Shown: positions 17,341-26,209, counted from the first letter of the stretch. The stretch is 52,534 nucleotides of DNA from Saprospiraceae bacterium (GCA_027488855.1 JAIYAV010000276.1:1-52534); one strand, 5' to 3'. The notes: generated by a model from the letters alone, not told the origin. A program made the numbers and translations.

Positions 17341-18173
17341 CTGCCACAACCGCCGCCGCCACAACCACCGCCACCGCAGCCACTACCGCCGCTGCAACCA
17401 CCGCCGCCATCACCACTACATCCGCCATCGCCACCGCAGCCACTACCACCGTCGCCACTACAACCACCAAAGGCATCACCGATACCGCCATAATAGCCAA
17501 AACTAGTTTCAGCGTCATTTTCGGTAGCTGGTCGTTTAAAAAGATTCTGTAGAGGGGTGTAAGCCAAAGTCAGCTCCTCTAACCAGGCTTCGGGGTAAGT
17601 TTGAGTGGAAAGAGCCTTGCCGAGACTTTCAATTAAAAGCAAACCCGAACCTAGTAGAAGTGGCAGTTCTGCCAGTCGGTATACTTGCTGTTGGTTCAAG
17701 GAAGCAGTGACGATGTTTTGACCAGTTCCAAGCCGAGCATTCAAATCCTGGCGCAACTCTTTGGAAGCTTTAGTGCCTGGAAAAACGTGAAAAGTATTCC
17801 AGAAATTTTTGGGAAGTAAATCCATCAAACGGGGTGACTTACGCACATATTTGAACTGGTAACCATGGTAGGAACCACATCGTTGAGTGACCAGATTAGC
17901 CAATAAATAAAGTTCCATGATTTTTTCCCCCATCCGAAAAGGCTCCAAAAAGGGTTCCTCATGAAACAAAGGGGGATACTGGTAAAAATAGGTGTCTGGG
18001 CTGACGACATAAATAGGCTTTTCCGGGTCAGTTGATATTCTTTGAATTTGCAAGACACCTTTTACAATCAAATCCATCAGCGTTACGCGCATCATCTGTC
18101 GACCATTTAATCGGTTAGGTTCCTGCAAAAACAGCATTTCAGCAGGCGAGAGTTGTTTGATGTCTGATATCAT
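17337..18173 (-). CDS. TIGR04222-like protein with a Cys/Gly-rich tail
   Basis: This is a 278-aa protein. The N-terminal SPAEMLFLQEPNRLNGRQMM and the following helix with LIVKGVLQIQ resemble the repeated helical region of TIGR04222 proteins. The final ~45 residues are nearly all Gly, Cys, Ser and Asp with seven Cys in a C-x4-7-C pattern (ending GCGGGGCGGGGCGS), also typical of that family. The usual membrane helices of TIGR04222 proteins are weak or missing. The DUF1399/GRDP-like gene lies 43 bp upstream on the same strand; in other bacteria these parts can occur in one long polypeptide, so this looks like a split version. The tail could bind metal, form disulphides or be modified. Function is unknown. 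Confidence 0.6.
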   Translation of the reverse strand: MISDIKQLSPAEMLFLQEPNRLNGRQMMRVTLMDLIVKGVLQIQRISTDPEKPIYVVSPDTYFYQYPPLFHEEPFLEPFRMGEKIMELYLLANLVTQRCGSYHGYQFKYVRKSPRLMDLLPKNFWNTFHVFPGTKASKELRQDLNARLGTGQNIVTASLNQQQVYRLAELPLLLGSGLLLIESLGKALSTQTYPEAWLEELTLAYTPLQNLFKRPATENDAETSFGYYGGIGDAFGGCSGDGGSGCGGDGGCSGDGGGGCSGGSGCGGGGCGGGGCGS

Positions 18174-18215
18174 TTCTTGATGATTTTAGAAACTGTTTGA
18201 GTTGATGTCACGAGC

Positions 18216-18719
18216 TCAAAGGGCCTTGAAACCAAACAGCTTCTTAGGGAACAACCAATATTGATTCAAATTGATTCGGCGAAAATTCAGTGGTGCAAAT
18301 CGGATTTCAGCAGGTGGCCACAAATCGGCAGGGGGCAATTGTGCAAAGTGTTCTTCGTAAAGCTTCAGGGTATTGCTGTAGCAGTCGTTGTACTTGGTGT
18401 CCTCAGCTTTTCCCCCTTTGGTGGGGCCATGGTGGATGTCGCGCTGAAGGGTATCGCGGCAGAAATCGTGCCAATAAGAGCGGGTGTAAATCAAGTGCAA
18501 ATGCCACACCTGATCCACCTCATCGGAGGGTGTCATGGGAGTAGGCGCAACGCAGCAGAGGTAAATGAATCGCTTGTATTCCAGCAAAGCTCGAAAGGCA
18601 AAGTCCAATTTCCAACCATTCTCCAAGGCCAGGCGCTGCACAAAGGGAAAAGTGGCCTGCGGATCGTTGAGTTCAAAGTGCAGGATTTTTTCCCATAAAG
18701 CTTGCTGGACTGGATTCAT
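18216..18719 (-). CDS. GRDP-like (DUF1399-type) protein
   Basis: I prefer the ATG at 18719 (167 aa); an upstream TTG at 18728 would add three residues. The core DEVDQVWHLHLIYTRSYWHD with later KLYEEHF is the glycine-rich-domain-protein-like (DUF1399, PF07173-type) signature, in which the VD--WH-H segment is the hallmark. PPADLWPPAEIRF near the C-terminus also fits. It has no signal peptide or membrane helix. It precedes the Cys/Gly-tailed gene and is probably the N-terminal half of the same functional unit. Plant GRDP proteins act in stress responses, but the bacterial role is unknown. Confidence 0.65.
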   Translation of the reverse strand: MNPVQQALWEKILHFELNDPQATFPFVQRLALENGWKLDFAFRALLEYKRFIYLCCVAPTPMTPSDEVDQVWHLHLIYTRSYWHDFCRDTLQRDIHHGPTKGGKAEDTKYNDCYSNTLKLYEEHFAQLPPADLWPPAEIRFAPLNFRRINLNQYWLFPKKLFGFKAL

Positions 18720-18848
18720 TGGCTTCAATTTGAATTAAAGCTACGCCAAAAAATCAACATATAAAGTAGCGGAAAGCAGGCCTTCGATTATTTTCGATTA
18801 AAGTGATCGGGTTAAGAGAGTATAAGGCGTTTTATTAGATGAAAGGGA

Positions 18849-19419
18849 TCAATTTCCTTCTTTGATTACTGCACGCAAAAACGGCGCTGCTTTCTCAAAA
18901 TTAGCCGCGTATAGTCGGTATACCCAAGCATCCTGGCTAAACAAAAATACTCCTTGCGCCACCACCGCCCAACCAAATCCGCACCACAATTCCGGCTGCA
19001 TTATCCCAGTCACCTTGCCGTGCTCCCGCAACAACAAGCCGATAAAACAATAGGCAAAATCCAGTCCGATGTTCAACAATAGCATCTTTTCCACGTGCCG
19101 CTGGGCCTCAAATCGTTCAAAAGCATTGCCTTTTTGAAAGCGGCGAAAAACCGCATGGTAAAAAATCATCATCGCGATCAGCATATTGATTACATACCAT
19201 GCTCATCGTCGCGAAGTAGTACAATTGGCCATCCAGGAAAAGCAAGGCAAAGAGGCCAAACAGGATGTTCAAAATGCTCCACCATGCCAAAATGGCCAAA
19301 TGACGGCGCAGGATGCCCCGAAAACGATGGTCGAAATCCACAATTTCATCAAAGGGTTCGTTCAAACGGAGTGGGGTGGTAAAAGCGGAGATGAGGTAGC
19401 GGGTATGGCGGAGGTTCAT
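18849..19419 (-). pseudogene. DUF6992-like membrane protein gene, broken by a frameshift
   Basis: Two overlapping minus-strand frames encode the two halves of one protein. The first, from ATG 19419 (MNLRHTRYLISAFTT), runs through FRGILRRHLAILAWWSILNI and YYFATMSMV, then loses sense as CNQYADRDDD. The second continues with YVINMLIAMMIFYHAVFRR and VEKMLLLNIGLDFAYCFIGL to the stop at 18849. The joined protein fits the DUF6992 pattern (W-ILN helix, then E/V-K-LLLN-GLD-Y helix). The break lies near 19195-19205 and would need a single-base change to repair. It may be a true pseudogene, a recoding event or a sequence error. A longer start at 19584 is possible but looks less coding. Confidence 0.6.
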
Positions 19420-19589
19420 CTTTTTTAGGGTAAAGTTCGGGTTTCCGCTGAACAGTTGCAGTGATTTTGTGAAGGCGATCACCATGATTTTGTTGGCGAT
19501 AAGGATTTCATTTGCCCAATTAGCAGGCAGGTTGGATTTTTTTGTTGGAAATGAAAATGGCACCCAAAATGAATTGGATGCCATTCGTT

Positions 19590-19717
19590 GGGGTTACCGT
19601 AGGGGCAATCCCTTGCGGTTGCCCTTTCCGGTTGCCGTCAATACACCAACGCAATTTTTTCAAAATCGCATTGATGGGGTAACCGCGAGGGGGGTAACCA
19701 CGCAGGGTTACCCCTAC
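19590..19717. repeat. GTAGGGG-ended palindromic repeat overlapping the DUF1080 stop codon
   Basis: The left end has GTAGGGGCAATCCC with GGTTGCCC (19599-19624). The centre pairs CAACGCAATTTT with AAAATCGCATTG. The right end has two GGGGTAACC-like units and closes with GGGTTACCCCTAC (19705-19717). The TAG stop of the DUF1080 gene lies inside the right end. A short relative is at 30006-30033. Confidence 0.75.
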
Positions 19718-20463
19718 AGTTCGCGAACCCACACGTTGCGGAAACTGGTGGGATTGCCGTGATCTTGCAATTCCAGCGGTCCTTTGCCGTGCGCGACGTT
19801 TTTGGGCATGCCGATGTATTCGGTGGTGCCTCGAATTTCGGTGTGGTTTTGCACCAGGATACCATTTTGGAACACGGTAATGTACGCCGGGGTGATTTTG
19901 ATGCCATCTGCATTGAAGCGAGGTGCGGTGTAAATCACGTCGTACACTTGCCATTCACCGGGAGGCAAACAGGCGTTTACCAGTGGCATCGATTGTTTGT
20001 AGATGGAGCCTGCCTGGCCATTGGAGTAGGTGCGGTTGTTGTAGCTGTCCAACACCTGCAACTCATAGCGGCCTTGCAAAAAGACGCCACTATTGCCACG
20101 CCCCTGGCCATTGCCTTCTACTACTGAAGGTGGACGAAATTCGATGTGCAACTGAATGTCGCCAAATTCTTTTTTGGTGCGAATCCCTCCGGTGCCTTTT
20201 ACGACCGTCATGGCGCTACCGTCTGTTTTCCAGCCAGCTGGCTTGCCGCCCGCAGCGGCGACCCATTCATCCAGGTTTTTACCATCGAACAAAATGATGG
20301 CGTCGGAAGGGGCTTTGGCCGTGCCCCCAGGAGTCACTACGCGGGGTTCTGGTTCCCACACTTCGGTCATCTCTGGTTTGACCTGTTGGTTTGGAGCAAT
20401 CTGAGCCAGTACCACTACACTCAGCCCCAGGAAGCAAACTAGCATTGAAAAAAGTCTGATCAT
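19714..20463 (-). CDS. DUF1080 / 3-keto-disaccharide hydrolase domain protein, secreted
   Basis: This 249-aa protein has a signal peptide (MIRLFSMLVCFLGLSVVVLA). It shows the DUF1080 (PF06439) fold markers: IILFDGKNLDEWV, then DIQLHIEFRPP, GRGNSGVFLQGRYELQVLDS and the Cys/Pro segment ACLPPGEWQVYDVIY, ending GPLELQDHGNPTSFRNVWVR. Characterised members cleave 3-keto-glucosides made by FAD/NAD oxidoreductases, and the fold is a concanavalin-like sandwich. No 3-keto-forming oxidoreductase is next to it. The stop codon is supplied by the end of a palindromic repeat, so the original 3' end may have been different, although the conserved NVWVREL terminus suggests little was lost. Confidence 0.88.
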   Translation of the reverse strand: MIRLFSMLVCFLGLSVVVLAQIAPNQQVKPEMTEVWEPEPRVVTPGGTAKAPSDAIILFDGKNLDEWVAAAGGKPAGWKTDGSAMTVVKGTGGIRTKKEFGDIQLHIEFRPPSVVEGNGQGRGNSGVFLQGRYELQVLDSYNNRTYSNGQAGSIYKQSMPLVNACLPPGEWQVYDVIYTAPRFNADGIKITPAYITVFQNGILVQNHTEIRGTTEYIGMPKNVAHGKGPLELQDHGNPTSFRNVWVREL

Positions 20464-20562
20464 TGTTCTTGTTTTTTGAGTTCTACAACGTTTGTTTATA
20501 ATCTGGCTGCTAGATTAACAAAAATCTGGTACACCTGCAAAAAGAACTGCGGTAAGCGGCGA

Positions 20563-21564
20563 TTATGCAATTCTTTTGCCATTGTACCAGAGGGAAGGGA
20601 TTTCGCGGCTGGATTCAGAAACACTATCTTTTGCAAACTCAAAAATCACCTCTAATGGATTGTCGCTTACCAACAGGTAGTACAATTCCCTCGAAAACTG
20701 AATGGCTTCTTCGTCTGCTATCCTGCGCAACATCCCTACCACTGGAAGCTCTAATTCAGAAATAACTTTGGCTTGATTAAAAGACCAACAGGAGCAAAGT
20801 ACCACACATTTCACGCCAGCTTTTTTGAAGAGGGTGAAAATACGTACCAAATCATTGTTGCTAAGTGGTGCTGTATTATTTGTTTTTGCGTCTATCATGG
20901 CCAAGCTTCCATCCGAGCCATGCCCGGAAAAATGCACGATTTGAGGTTTTTCAAATGCGACCATTTTGTTCATACTCGCCTTATCAATATTAGGACAAAT
21001 CTTAATATCCAGAGCCTTTCCCTGTGCATCTACCAATACAAGCTTGGACTCCCGATCTACCGCCAGGTTTTTCTGATCAGCAGGGTTAGCAGTTAGGAAA
21101 AGGATTTTGGTCTTTCCATCTTCTCCTTTCGGCACAAGAAGGCTTTCCGTTAAAGGCTCAATGGCTGGAATTTCGACGGGTTCAACTTCAGAACCAAAAC
21201 CACCAGTGTCTCGCCCCGTAGTTGAAATATTCGGAGACGTTTTCGGATCTTCATCCGGCAAATCTTGAATACCTGCCGCTTCAAAAATGGACAGGATAGC
21301 GGCACGAATTTTTGCAGTTTCTATTCCAGCATTTTCAGTACTGATCACTTCTCTGTTAACCTGGTTTTCGAGGGTGGTTATCCTCGAATAAAGCAAAATC
21401 AAGTCGTTCTGAAGGTAATCAGGCACCAGGTTTTCTAAAACATCCAGGGCTTCTTTAAATCGGGCTTGTTTGATAAGGGTTTTGATAGATGGCATAGTTT
21501 GTGAGTTTGGTGCTGGAGGGTTAAAGATAGTCGCATCTCCTTTATCGCCAAAATGCTGCGACAT
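20563..21564 (-). CDS. EAD-CHAT caspase-like protease (conflict-system effector)
   Basis: This is a 333-aa protein. Residues about 25-95 (SIKTLIKQARFKEALDVLEN, then NDLILLYSRITTLENQVNRE) match an effector-associated domain of the EAD11 kind, a helical death-fold-like adaptor. After a proline-rich linker (100-150), residues 152-333 form a CHAT domain: KILFLTANPADQ, the catalytic His in IVHFSGHG (His215) and Cys in VVLCSCWS (Cys259). EAD-effector proteins are thought to be recruited to NTPase/sensor proteins carrying the same EAD elsewhere in the genome and to cleave proteins on infection or stress. No partner gene is adjacent. An internal ATG at 21495 (MPSIKTL) would start right at the EAD and is a good alternative start. 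Confidence 0.85.
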   Translation of the reverse strand: MSQHFGDKGDATIFNPPAPNSQTMPSIKTLIKQARFKEALDVLENLVPDYLQNDLILLYSRITTLENQVNREVISTENAGIETAKIRAAILSIFEAAGIQDLPDEDPKTSPNISTTGRDTGGFGSEVEPVEIPAIEPLTESLLVPKGEDGKTKILFLTANPADQKNLAVDRESKLVLVDAQGKALDIKICPNIDKASMNKMVAFEKPQIVHFSGHGSDGSLAMIDAKTNNTAPLSNNDLVRIFTLFKKAGVKCVVLCSCWSFNQAKVISELELPVVGMLRRIADEEAIQFSRELYYLLVSDNPLEVIFEFAKDSVSESSREIPSLWYNGKRIA

Positions 21565-21668
21565 TTTTTTGGATGTAGTATTGGATGATGAGTAAAACTA
21601 CTCAATTGTAGAAAAAAAGTATGGACTTGTGGGGCTGAATGTGCTTAAACCTTAGGCTCGAAGCCCAT

Positions 21669-21807
21669 GAATTGCCTCCAGCTTTAGCTGGTGGATAAGC
21701 AGTTGGTTTTCATTTTAGGCTTTAGCCCCAATTACCAGTTTAAGGTTGTGGCTAAAGCCCATTCAAGATTAAACCTTCGACCCACCAGCTAAAGCTGGAG
21801 GCAATTC
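21669..21807. repeat. Copy 1 of a ~140-bp palindromic element
   Basis: The 26-bp ends (21669-21694 and 21782-21807) are perfect inverted repeats starting GAATTGCCTCCAGC. An inner pair, GGCTTTAGCCCC and GTGGCTAAAGCCC, makes a nested palindrome. The same ends and inner pair occur at 51894-52033 in the opposite orientation. It encodes nothing credible. Confidence 0.9.
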
Positions 21808-21840
21808 AACCCGCATTCAGCCTAAGAAAGTATCGGCCTT

Positions 21841-22013
21841 CCATTCCTTAAGGCACATCGCCAACACACGGATTTATCCGCAAGAATGGGTGTGAGTTTG
21901 AGTGTGAAAGTGTGGGTGTGTTGGCTTTCCATTCCTCCAAGGCATTCCGCCAACCCACGGATTTATCCGTGGGAGGCCACCCCACCGCTCCACCCCATGG
22001 CTTTAGCCGTGGG
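21841..22013. repeat. Diverged direct repeat and two hairpins
   Basis: Two roughly 44-bp direct copies beginning CCATTCCT and containing ACGGATTTATCCG lie at 21841-21884 and 21929-21973. The second copy contains the hairpin CCACGGATTTATCCGTGG, and a related one, CCATGGCTTTAGCCGTGG, follows at about 21994-22012. Between them is a TGTG-rich stretch. Together with the 21669 element, these fill the 616-bp gap 21565-22180, in which I see no gene. Confidence 0.7.
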
Positions 22014-22180
22014 AAAGTGAGAAAGCCAAATTTCCCAAATAATTCCTCCCACTAATTCTTTATCTTAGCATAAAATTCTTTTAACTGGGACAAAGCTTAT
22101 TTTTTAAAAAAATTTAATAATCTTTGTCTCAGCTGCAAAGCAGCAGATTTTGTAGTACAACAGGTTAACTTTTACTACCT

Positions 22181-24511
22181 ATGCAGAGAGGCAATAAAAC
22201 CAAAAAACATTGGCTGTGGCTGGCTGGACTAGGTGCCATCAGCAGCATCGTGCTGCTGTCCGAATGCGCCAAGGGGCCCGATGCCCTGGGCACAGCCCTT
22301 CCCGATGTGGTCGATTTTAACTTCCACGTCAAACCCATTTTGTCCGACCGTTGCTTCAAATGCCACGGGCCCGATGCCCAAAAGCGTGAAGCCGATCTGC
22401 GGCTGGACACCAAAGAAGGACTCTTCCAGGCCCTGGAGAAGCACAAAGACCAGTTCGTCGTCGTGCCAGGCAAACCAGAAGGCAGCGAAATGTGGCGCCG
22501 CCTCAACCACGAAGACCCCGACCAAATCATGCCGCCGCCCAACAGCAACCTCAGCCTGAACGAAACGGAAAAAACCATCATCCGGCGCTGGATTGCTCAA
22601 GGGGCGAAATACCAAAAACACTGGGCTTTTATTCTACCTAAAAAGGCTCCTCTGCCCAAAGTCAAACACGAAAACTGGGACAGTCCCATCGACCGTTGGG
22701 TACTCGCCAAAATGCAAGACCTGCGCCTGGAACCCAATGACCGCGAAGAATGGCCACGCCTGATTCGCCGCGTTTGCCTCGACCTTACTGGGCTGCCGCC
22801 AACCGAGGCCGTGATGAAAAAATTTGGCGCGGATGATTCACCGGCCAATTACCGCCGCCTGGTGGATTACCTGTTGAAGCAACCTACTTTTGGGGAAAGG
22901 ATGGCTACGCACTGGCTTGACGTATCCCGCTACGCCGACTCGCACGGCTACCAGGACGACGGACCGCGTACCATGTGGCCCTGGCGCGATTGGGTCATCC
23001 ACGCCTTCAATACCAACATGCCGTTCAACCGCTTTGTGAGTTGGCAAATCGCGGGGGATTTATTGCCTAATCCTACCAAGGAAATGTTGCTGGCTACAGG
23101 TTTCAACCGCAACCATAAAATCACCCAGGAGGGGGGCGTCATTCAGGAGGAATACCGCATTGAATACGTCACCGACCGCACCAATACCTTCAGTAAAGCC
23201 TTTATGGGCCTGACGATGGAGTGTTCCAAGTGCCACGACCACAAGTACGACCCGATTACCCAGAAGGAATATTACGAGTTGTTTTCCTTCTTCAACAGTG
23301 TGCCCGAAGTGGGGCTTTATGGGGATATTTCTGCCGTTTCATTGGCCGATCCACCCCGCATGTACATCCACAATGCCACCGTGCGCGACACTTTGCCTTT
23401 CATCAACAAGAAGCCAATGGATACCGCCGTGGTGATGATCATGGAGGAAATGGCCAAGCCACGTACCACTTTTGTCCTCAAAAGAGGCCAATACGATGCC
23501 CACGGAGATTCCGTAGAGCGTGGAACGCCAAAATCCGTGTTGGCTTTTGACAAAAAATTCAAAGCCGATCGCGCTGGGCTGGCTGACTGGCTCTTCAGCC
23601 CTAAACACCCCCTCACTGCACGGGTATTCACCAACCGCATGTGGATGGAGTTTTTTGGTACGGGCATCGTCAAATCTTCAGAAGACTTTGGCAACCAGGG
23701 CGAATTGCCGACCCACCCCGAGCTGCTGGATTGGTTGGCTGTCGATTTCCGCGACAATGGCTGGGACGTCAAACGACTGATCCGGCAAATTGTGCTCTCC
23801 GCAGCCTATCAGCAATCGGCGGCCATCAGCAAACGCAAGCAGGAAGTTGATCCCGAAAACCGCTACCTTGCCCGTGGACCGCGCACACGCATGAGCGCCG
23901 AAATGATCCGCGACAACTGGTTGGCTACCTCTAGTCTAATCAACCCCGAAGTGGGCGGGCCGAGTGTAAAACCCTACCAACCCGAAGGCTTGTGGGAAGA
24001 TACCAACCCTGGGCGTGGGCCGCTGATGTTTTACAAGCAGGACAAAAAAGAAAAACTCTACCGCCGAAGTTTGTATACCTTCTGGAAGCGCACCGCTCCC
24101 CCACCCTTCATGCTGACCTTTGATGCGCCAATGCGCGACTACTGCACGCCCAAACGCACCCGCACCAATACGCCCCTGCAAGCACTCAACATGCTGAACG
24201 ACCCGCAAATGCTGGAAGCAGCGCGTTGGTTGGCGGCTAGCCTGTTGAAAAAAACGGGCAATGGGGAAGCGGCGGTCAGTAAGGCCTTCGAACGCATCCT
24301 GACCCGCAGCCCGGAAAGTTCGGAGTTGAAACAACTGCTGGCTTATTACCAAAAGCGGCTCAAAACACTACAGGCCGAAAAAACCCGCGCTGAACAAATG
24401 CTCCAGGTCGGCGAAGTCGCCCAGGCCAAAGGCGTCAACCCCAGCGAATGTGCTGCCCTCAGCGAAGTGGTCCAAATCATTTACAACATGGATGAAACCA
24501 TCACAAAGTAG
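22181..24511 (+). CDS. PSCyt1-DUF1549-DUF1553 protein
   Basis: This is a 776-aa protein. After an N-terminal hydrophobic anchor (about 11-28) comes a planctomycete-type cytochrome c domain with CFKCHG (Cys58, Cys61, His62) and the distal MPPP. DUF1549 follows (about 150-370: WAFILPKKAPLPKV, RWVLAKMQD, MATHWLDVSRYADSHGYQDD) with its own second haem-type motif CSKCHDHKYDP. DUF1553 is C-terminal (about 450-770: FTNRMWMEFFGTGIV, RAGPRT-like GPRTRMSAEMIRDN, TPLQALNMLNDP). Such proteins are abundant in Planctomycetes and always pair with DUF1501 proteins. A role in periplasmic redox processing of sugars or sulfated glycans is suspected but not proven. The next gene starts 7 bp downstream. Confidence 0.9.
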   Translation: MQRGNKTKKHWLWLAGLGAISSIVLLSECAKGPDALGTALPDVVDFNFHVKPILSDRCFKCHGPDAQKREADLRLDTKEGLFQALEKHKDQFVVVPGKPEGSEMWRRLNHEDPDQIMPPPNSNLSLNETEKTIIRRWIAQGAKYQKHWAFILPKKAPLPKVKHENWDSPIDRWVLAKMQDLRLEPNDREEWPRLIRRVCLDLTGLPPTEAVMKKFGADDSPANYRRLVDYLLKQPTFGERMATHWLDVSRYADSHGYQDDGPRTMWPWRDWVIHAFNTNMPFNRFVSWQIAGDLLPNPTKEMLLATGFNRNHKITQEGGVIQEEYRIEYVTDRTNTFSKAFMGLTMECSKCHDHKYDPITQKEYYELFSFFNSVPEVGLYGDISAVSLADPPRMYIHNATVRDTLPFINKKPMDTAVVMIMEEMAKPRTTFVLKRGQYDAHGDSVERGTPKSVLAFDKKFKADRAGLADWLFSPKHPLTARVFTNRMWMEFFGTGIVKSSEDFGNQGELPTHPELLDWLAVDFRDNGWDVKRLIRQIVLSAAYQQSAAISKRKQEVDPENRYLARGPRTRMSAEMIRDNWLATSSLINPEVGGPSVKPYQPEGLWEDTNPGRGPLMFYKQDKKEKLYRRSLYTFWKRTAPPPFMLTFDAPMRDYCTPKRTRTNTPLQALNMLNDPQMLEAARWLAASLLKKTGNGEAAVSKAFERILTRSPESSELKQLLAYYQKRLKTLQAEKTRAEQMLQVGEVAQAKGVNPSECAALSEVVQIIYNMDETITK

Positions 24512-24518
24512 TTTGATC

Positions 24519-25973
24519 ATGCAAAAGGAAATTCTCGAATCCAAACTCAATATCAACCGCCGGGCTTTTTTCTCCAAAATGAGCATCGGCATCGGTTCAC
24601 TGGCACTAGGTTCCCTGCTGATTCCCGATTTGTGGAAAGGGGACGATGACGACATGGCGGCTTTATTGCCTGGCCTATCGCACTTTGCCCCCAAGGCCAA
24701 ACGCATCATTTACCTCTTCCAGTCGGGCGCACCCTCTCAATTGGAAACCTTTGACTACAAGCCCAAACTGCGCGAGATGTTTGGCCAGGAGCTCCCTGCA
24801 TCCATCCGCCAGGGCCAACGCCTGACCGGAATGACCAGCGGACAAACCGCCTTCCCAATCGCACCATCCTACATCAACTTCAAACAATACGGGCAAAACG
24901 GCACCTGGATCAGCGACTTTTTCCCACACATCGGAAAAATCGCCGACGACATCTGTGTGATCCGCACCCTGAATACCGAAGCCATCAACCACGACCCAGC
25001 CATCACCTTTTTCCAGACTGGCAACCAACAATCGGGTCGCCCGAGTATGGGGGCCTGGATGAGTTATGGCCTGGGCAGCGAGAATGAAAACCTGCCCGCG
25101 TTTATGGTACTGACCAGCCGGGGCAAGGGCAATAGCCAAGGTTTGTACGCCCACCTTTGGGGTAGTGGATTCCTGGATTCGGTGCACCAGGGCGTGATGC
25201 TGCGCGGGGGTAAAAATCCTGTATTGTACCTCAAAGACCCGGAAGGCATGAGCCAGGCCGAGCGGCGACAGATGTTGGATCAAATTGCGGCGCTGAACCA
25301 AAACAGCTACGAGCAAATGGGTGACCCCGAAACCCTGGCGCGCATCCAGCAATACGAAATGGCTTACCGCATGCAAACTTCGGTGCCTGAGTTGATGGAC
25401 TTGAAGGATGAGTCGGATAGCACCGTAAAATTGTATGGCCCCGATTGTCTGGTGCCGGGCACCTATGCCGCCAATTGTTTGCTGGCGCGGCGTTTGGCCG
25501 AGCGGGGAGTACGTTTTGTGCAGCTTTACCACCAGGGTTGGGATCAGCACGGCAACCTGCCCAACGAAATGGGCGGCCAGGCCAAAGATGTGGATCAAGC
25601 TTCCGCAGCCTTGATCACCGACCTCAAACAACGGGGACTTTTGGAAGATACCCTGGTCATTTGGGGCGGCGAGTTTGGACGCACGGTATTCTGTCAGGGT
25701 GAGTTCAAAGCGGACAATTATGGCCGCGATCACCACCCACGTTGCTTCAGTATCTGGATGGCGGGTGGTGGAATCAAGCCGGGGATCACTTACGGTGAAA
25801 CTGACGATTTTAGTTACAATGTCGTCAAAGATCCCGTACACATCCACGATTTCCAGGCTACCATCATGAACCTAATGGGCATCGACCATGAAAAGTTGAT
25901 CTTTAAACACCAGGGGCGGCGGTATCGATTGACGGATGTGAGTGGGAAGATTGTGCCGGGAATCATGGCGTAA
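24519..25973 (+). CDS. DUF1501 protein with Tat signal
   Basis: I chose the ATG at 24519 (484 aa) because a longer frame would run back into the upstream gene. The N-terminus has a twin-arginine signal (NRRAFFSKMSIGIGSLALGS), so it is folded before export and may carry a cofactor or metal. The body matches DUF1501, a relative of sulfatases/alkaline phosphatases: RIIYLFQSGAPSQLETFDYK, TISDFFP-like WISDFFPHIG, HDPAITFFQTGNQQSGRPSM, GWDQHGNLPNE, and VIWGGEFGRTVFCQG with DHHPRCFSIW near the C-terminus. The conserved Asp/His residues suggest a metal site. It is translationally close-coupled to the DUF1549/1553 gene, and the two products are expected to work together. Confidence 0.9.
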   Translation: MQKEILESKLNINRRAFFSKMSIGIGSLALGSLLIPDLWKGDDDDMAALLPGLSHFAPKAKRIIYLFQSGAPSQLETFDYKPKLREMFGQELPASIRQGQRLTGMTSGQTAFPIAPSYINFKQYGQNGTWISDFFPHIGKIADDICVIRTLNTEAINHDPAITFFQTGNQQSGRPSMGAWMSYGLGSENENLPAFMVLTSRGKGNSQGLYAHLWGSGFLDSVHQGVMLRGGKNPVLYLKDPEGMSQAERRQMLDQIAALNQNSYEQMGDPETLARIQQYEMAYRMQTSVPELMDLKDESDSTVKLYGPDCLVPGTYAANCLLARRLAERGVRFVQLYHQGWDQHGNLPNEMGGQAKDVDQASAALITDLKQRGLLEDTLVIWGGEFGRTVFCQGEFKADNYGRDHHPRCFSIWMAGGGIKPGITYGETDDFSYNVVKDPVHIHDFQATIMNLMGIDHEKLIFKHQGRRYRLTDVSGKIVPGIMA

Positions 25974-26025
25974 ACAAACCAGTTAATCAATCAAGTCAGC
26001 CCAAAACATTGTAGATGCATCATTC

Positions 26026-26108
26026 CTAAGGTGTTCTAAGGTGCCTAAGGTGGTTCAAAAATGAACATGTTTTTTTTGAACCACCTTAGGCACCTTAGAA
26101 CACCTTAG
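26026..26108. repeat. Gene-end palindrome built from CTAAGGTG phrases
   Basis: The 36-bp arms (26026-26061 and 26073-26108) are perfect inverse copies, each made of three tandem CTAAGGTG-like phrases, with a short AT-rich loop and A/T runs at the apex. It should terminate transcription of the DUF1501 unit. The phrase family is shared with 10833-10947. Confidence 0.85.
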
Positions 26109-26209
26109 AGGCGGTGCGCAAACGGAGTTTGTGCTTGAATTTATGAAAATTTGTGTCATTTGTGGCTCAAGAACTCTTGCCGAAGGCGGACATTAAACAG
26201 TCGTACACA

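Noticed and set aside
17294..17518. Val/Ala-rich 74-codon frame that looks like a membrane peptide
   Set aside because: It is the Gly/Cys-rich tail read in another frame.
24675..25847. 390-codon open frame on the minus strand
   Set aside because: Antisense to the DUF1501 gene, which has clear family motifs and a Tat signal; the long open frame is a codon-bias shadow.
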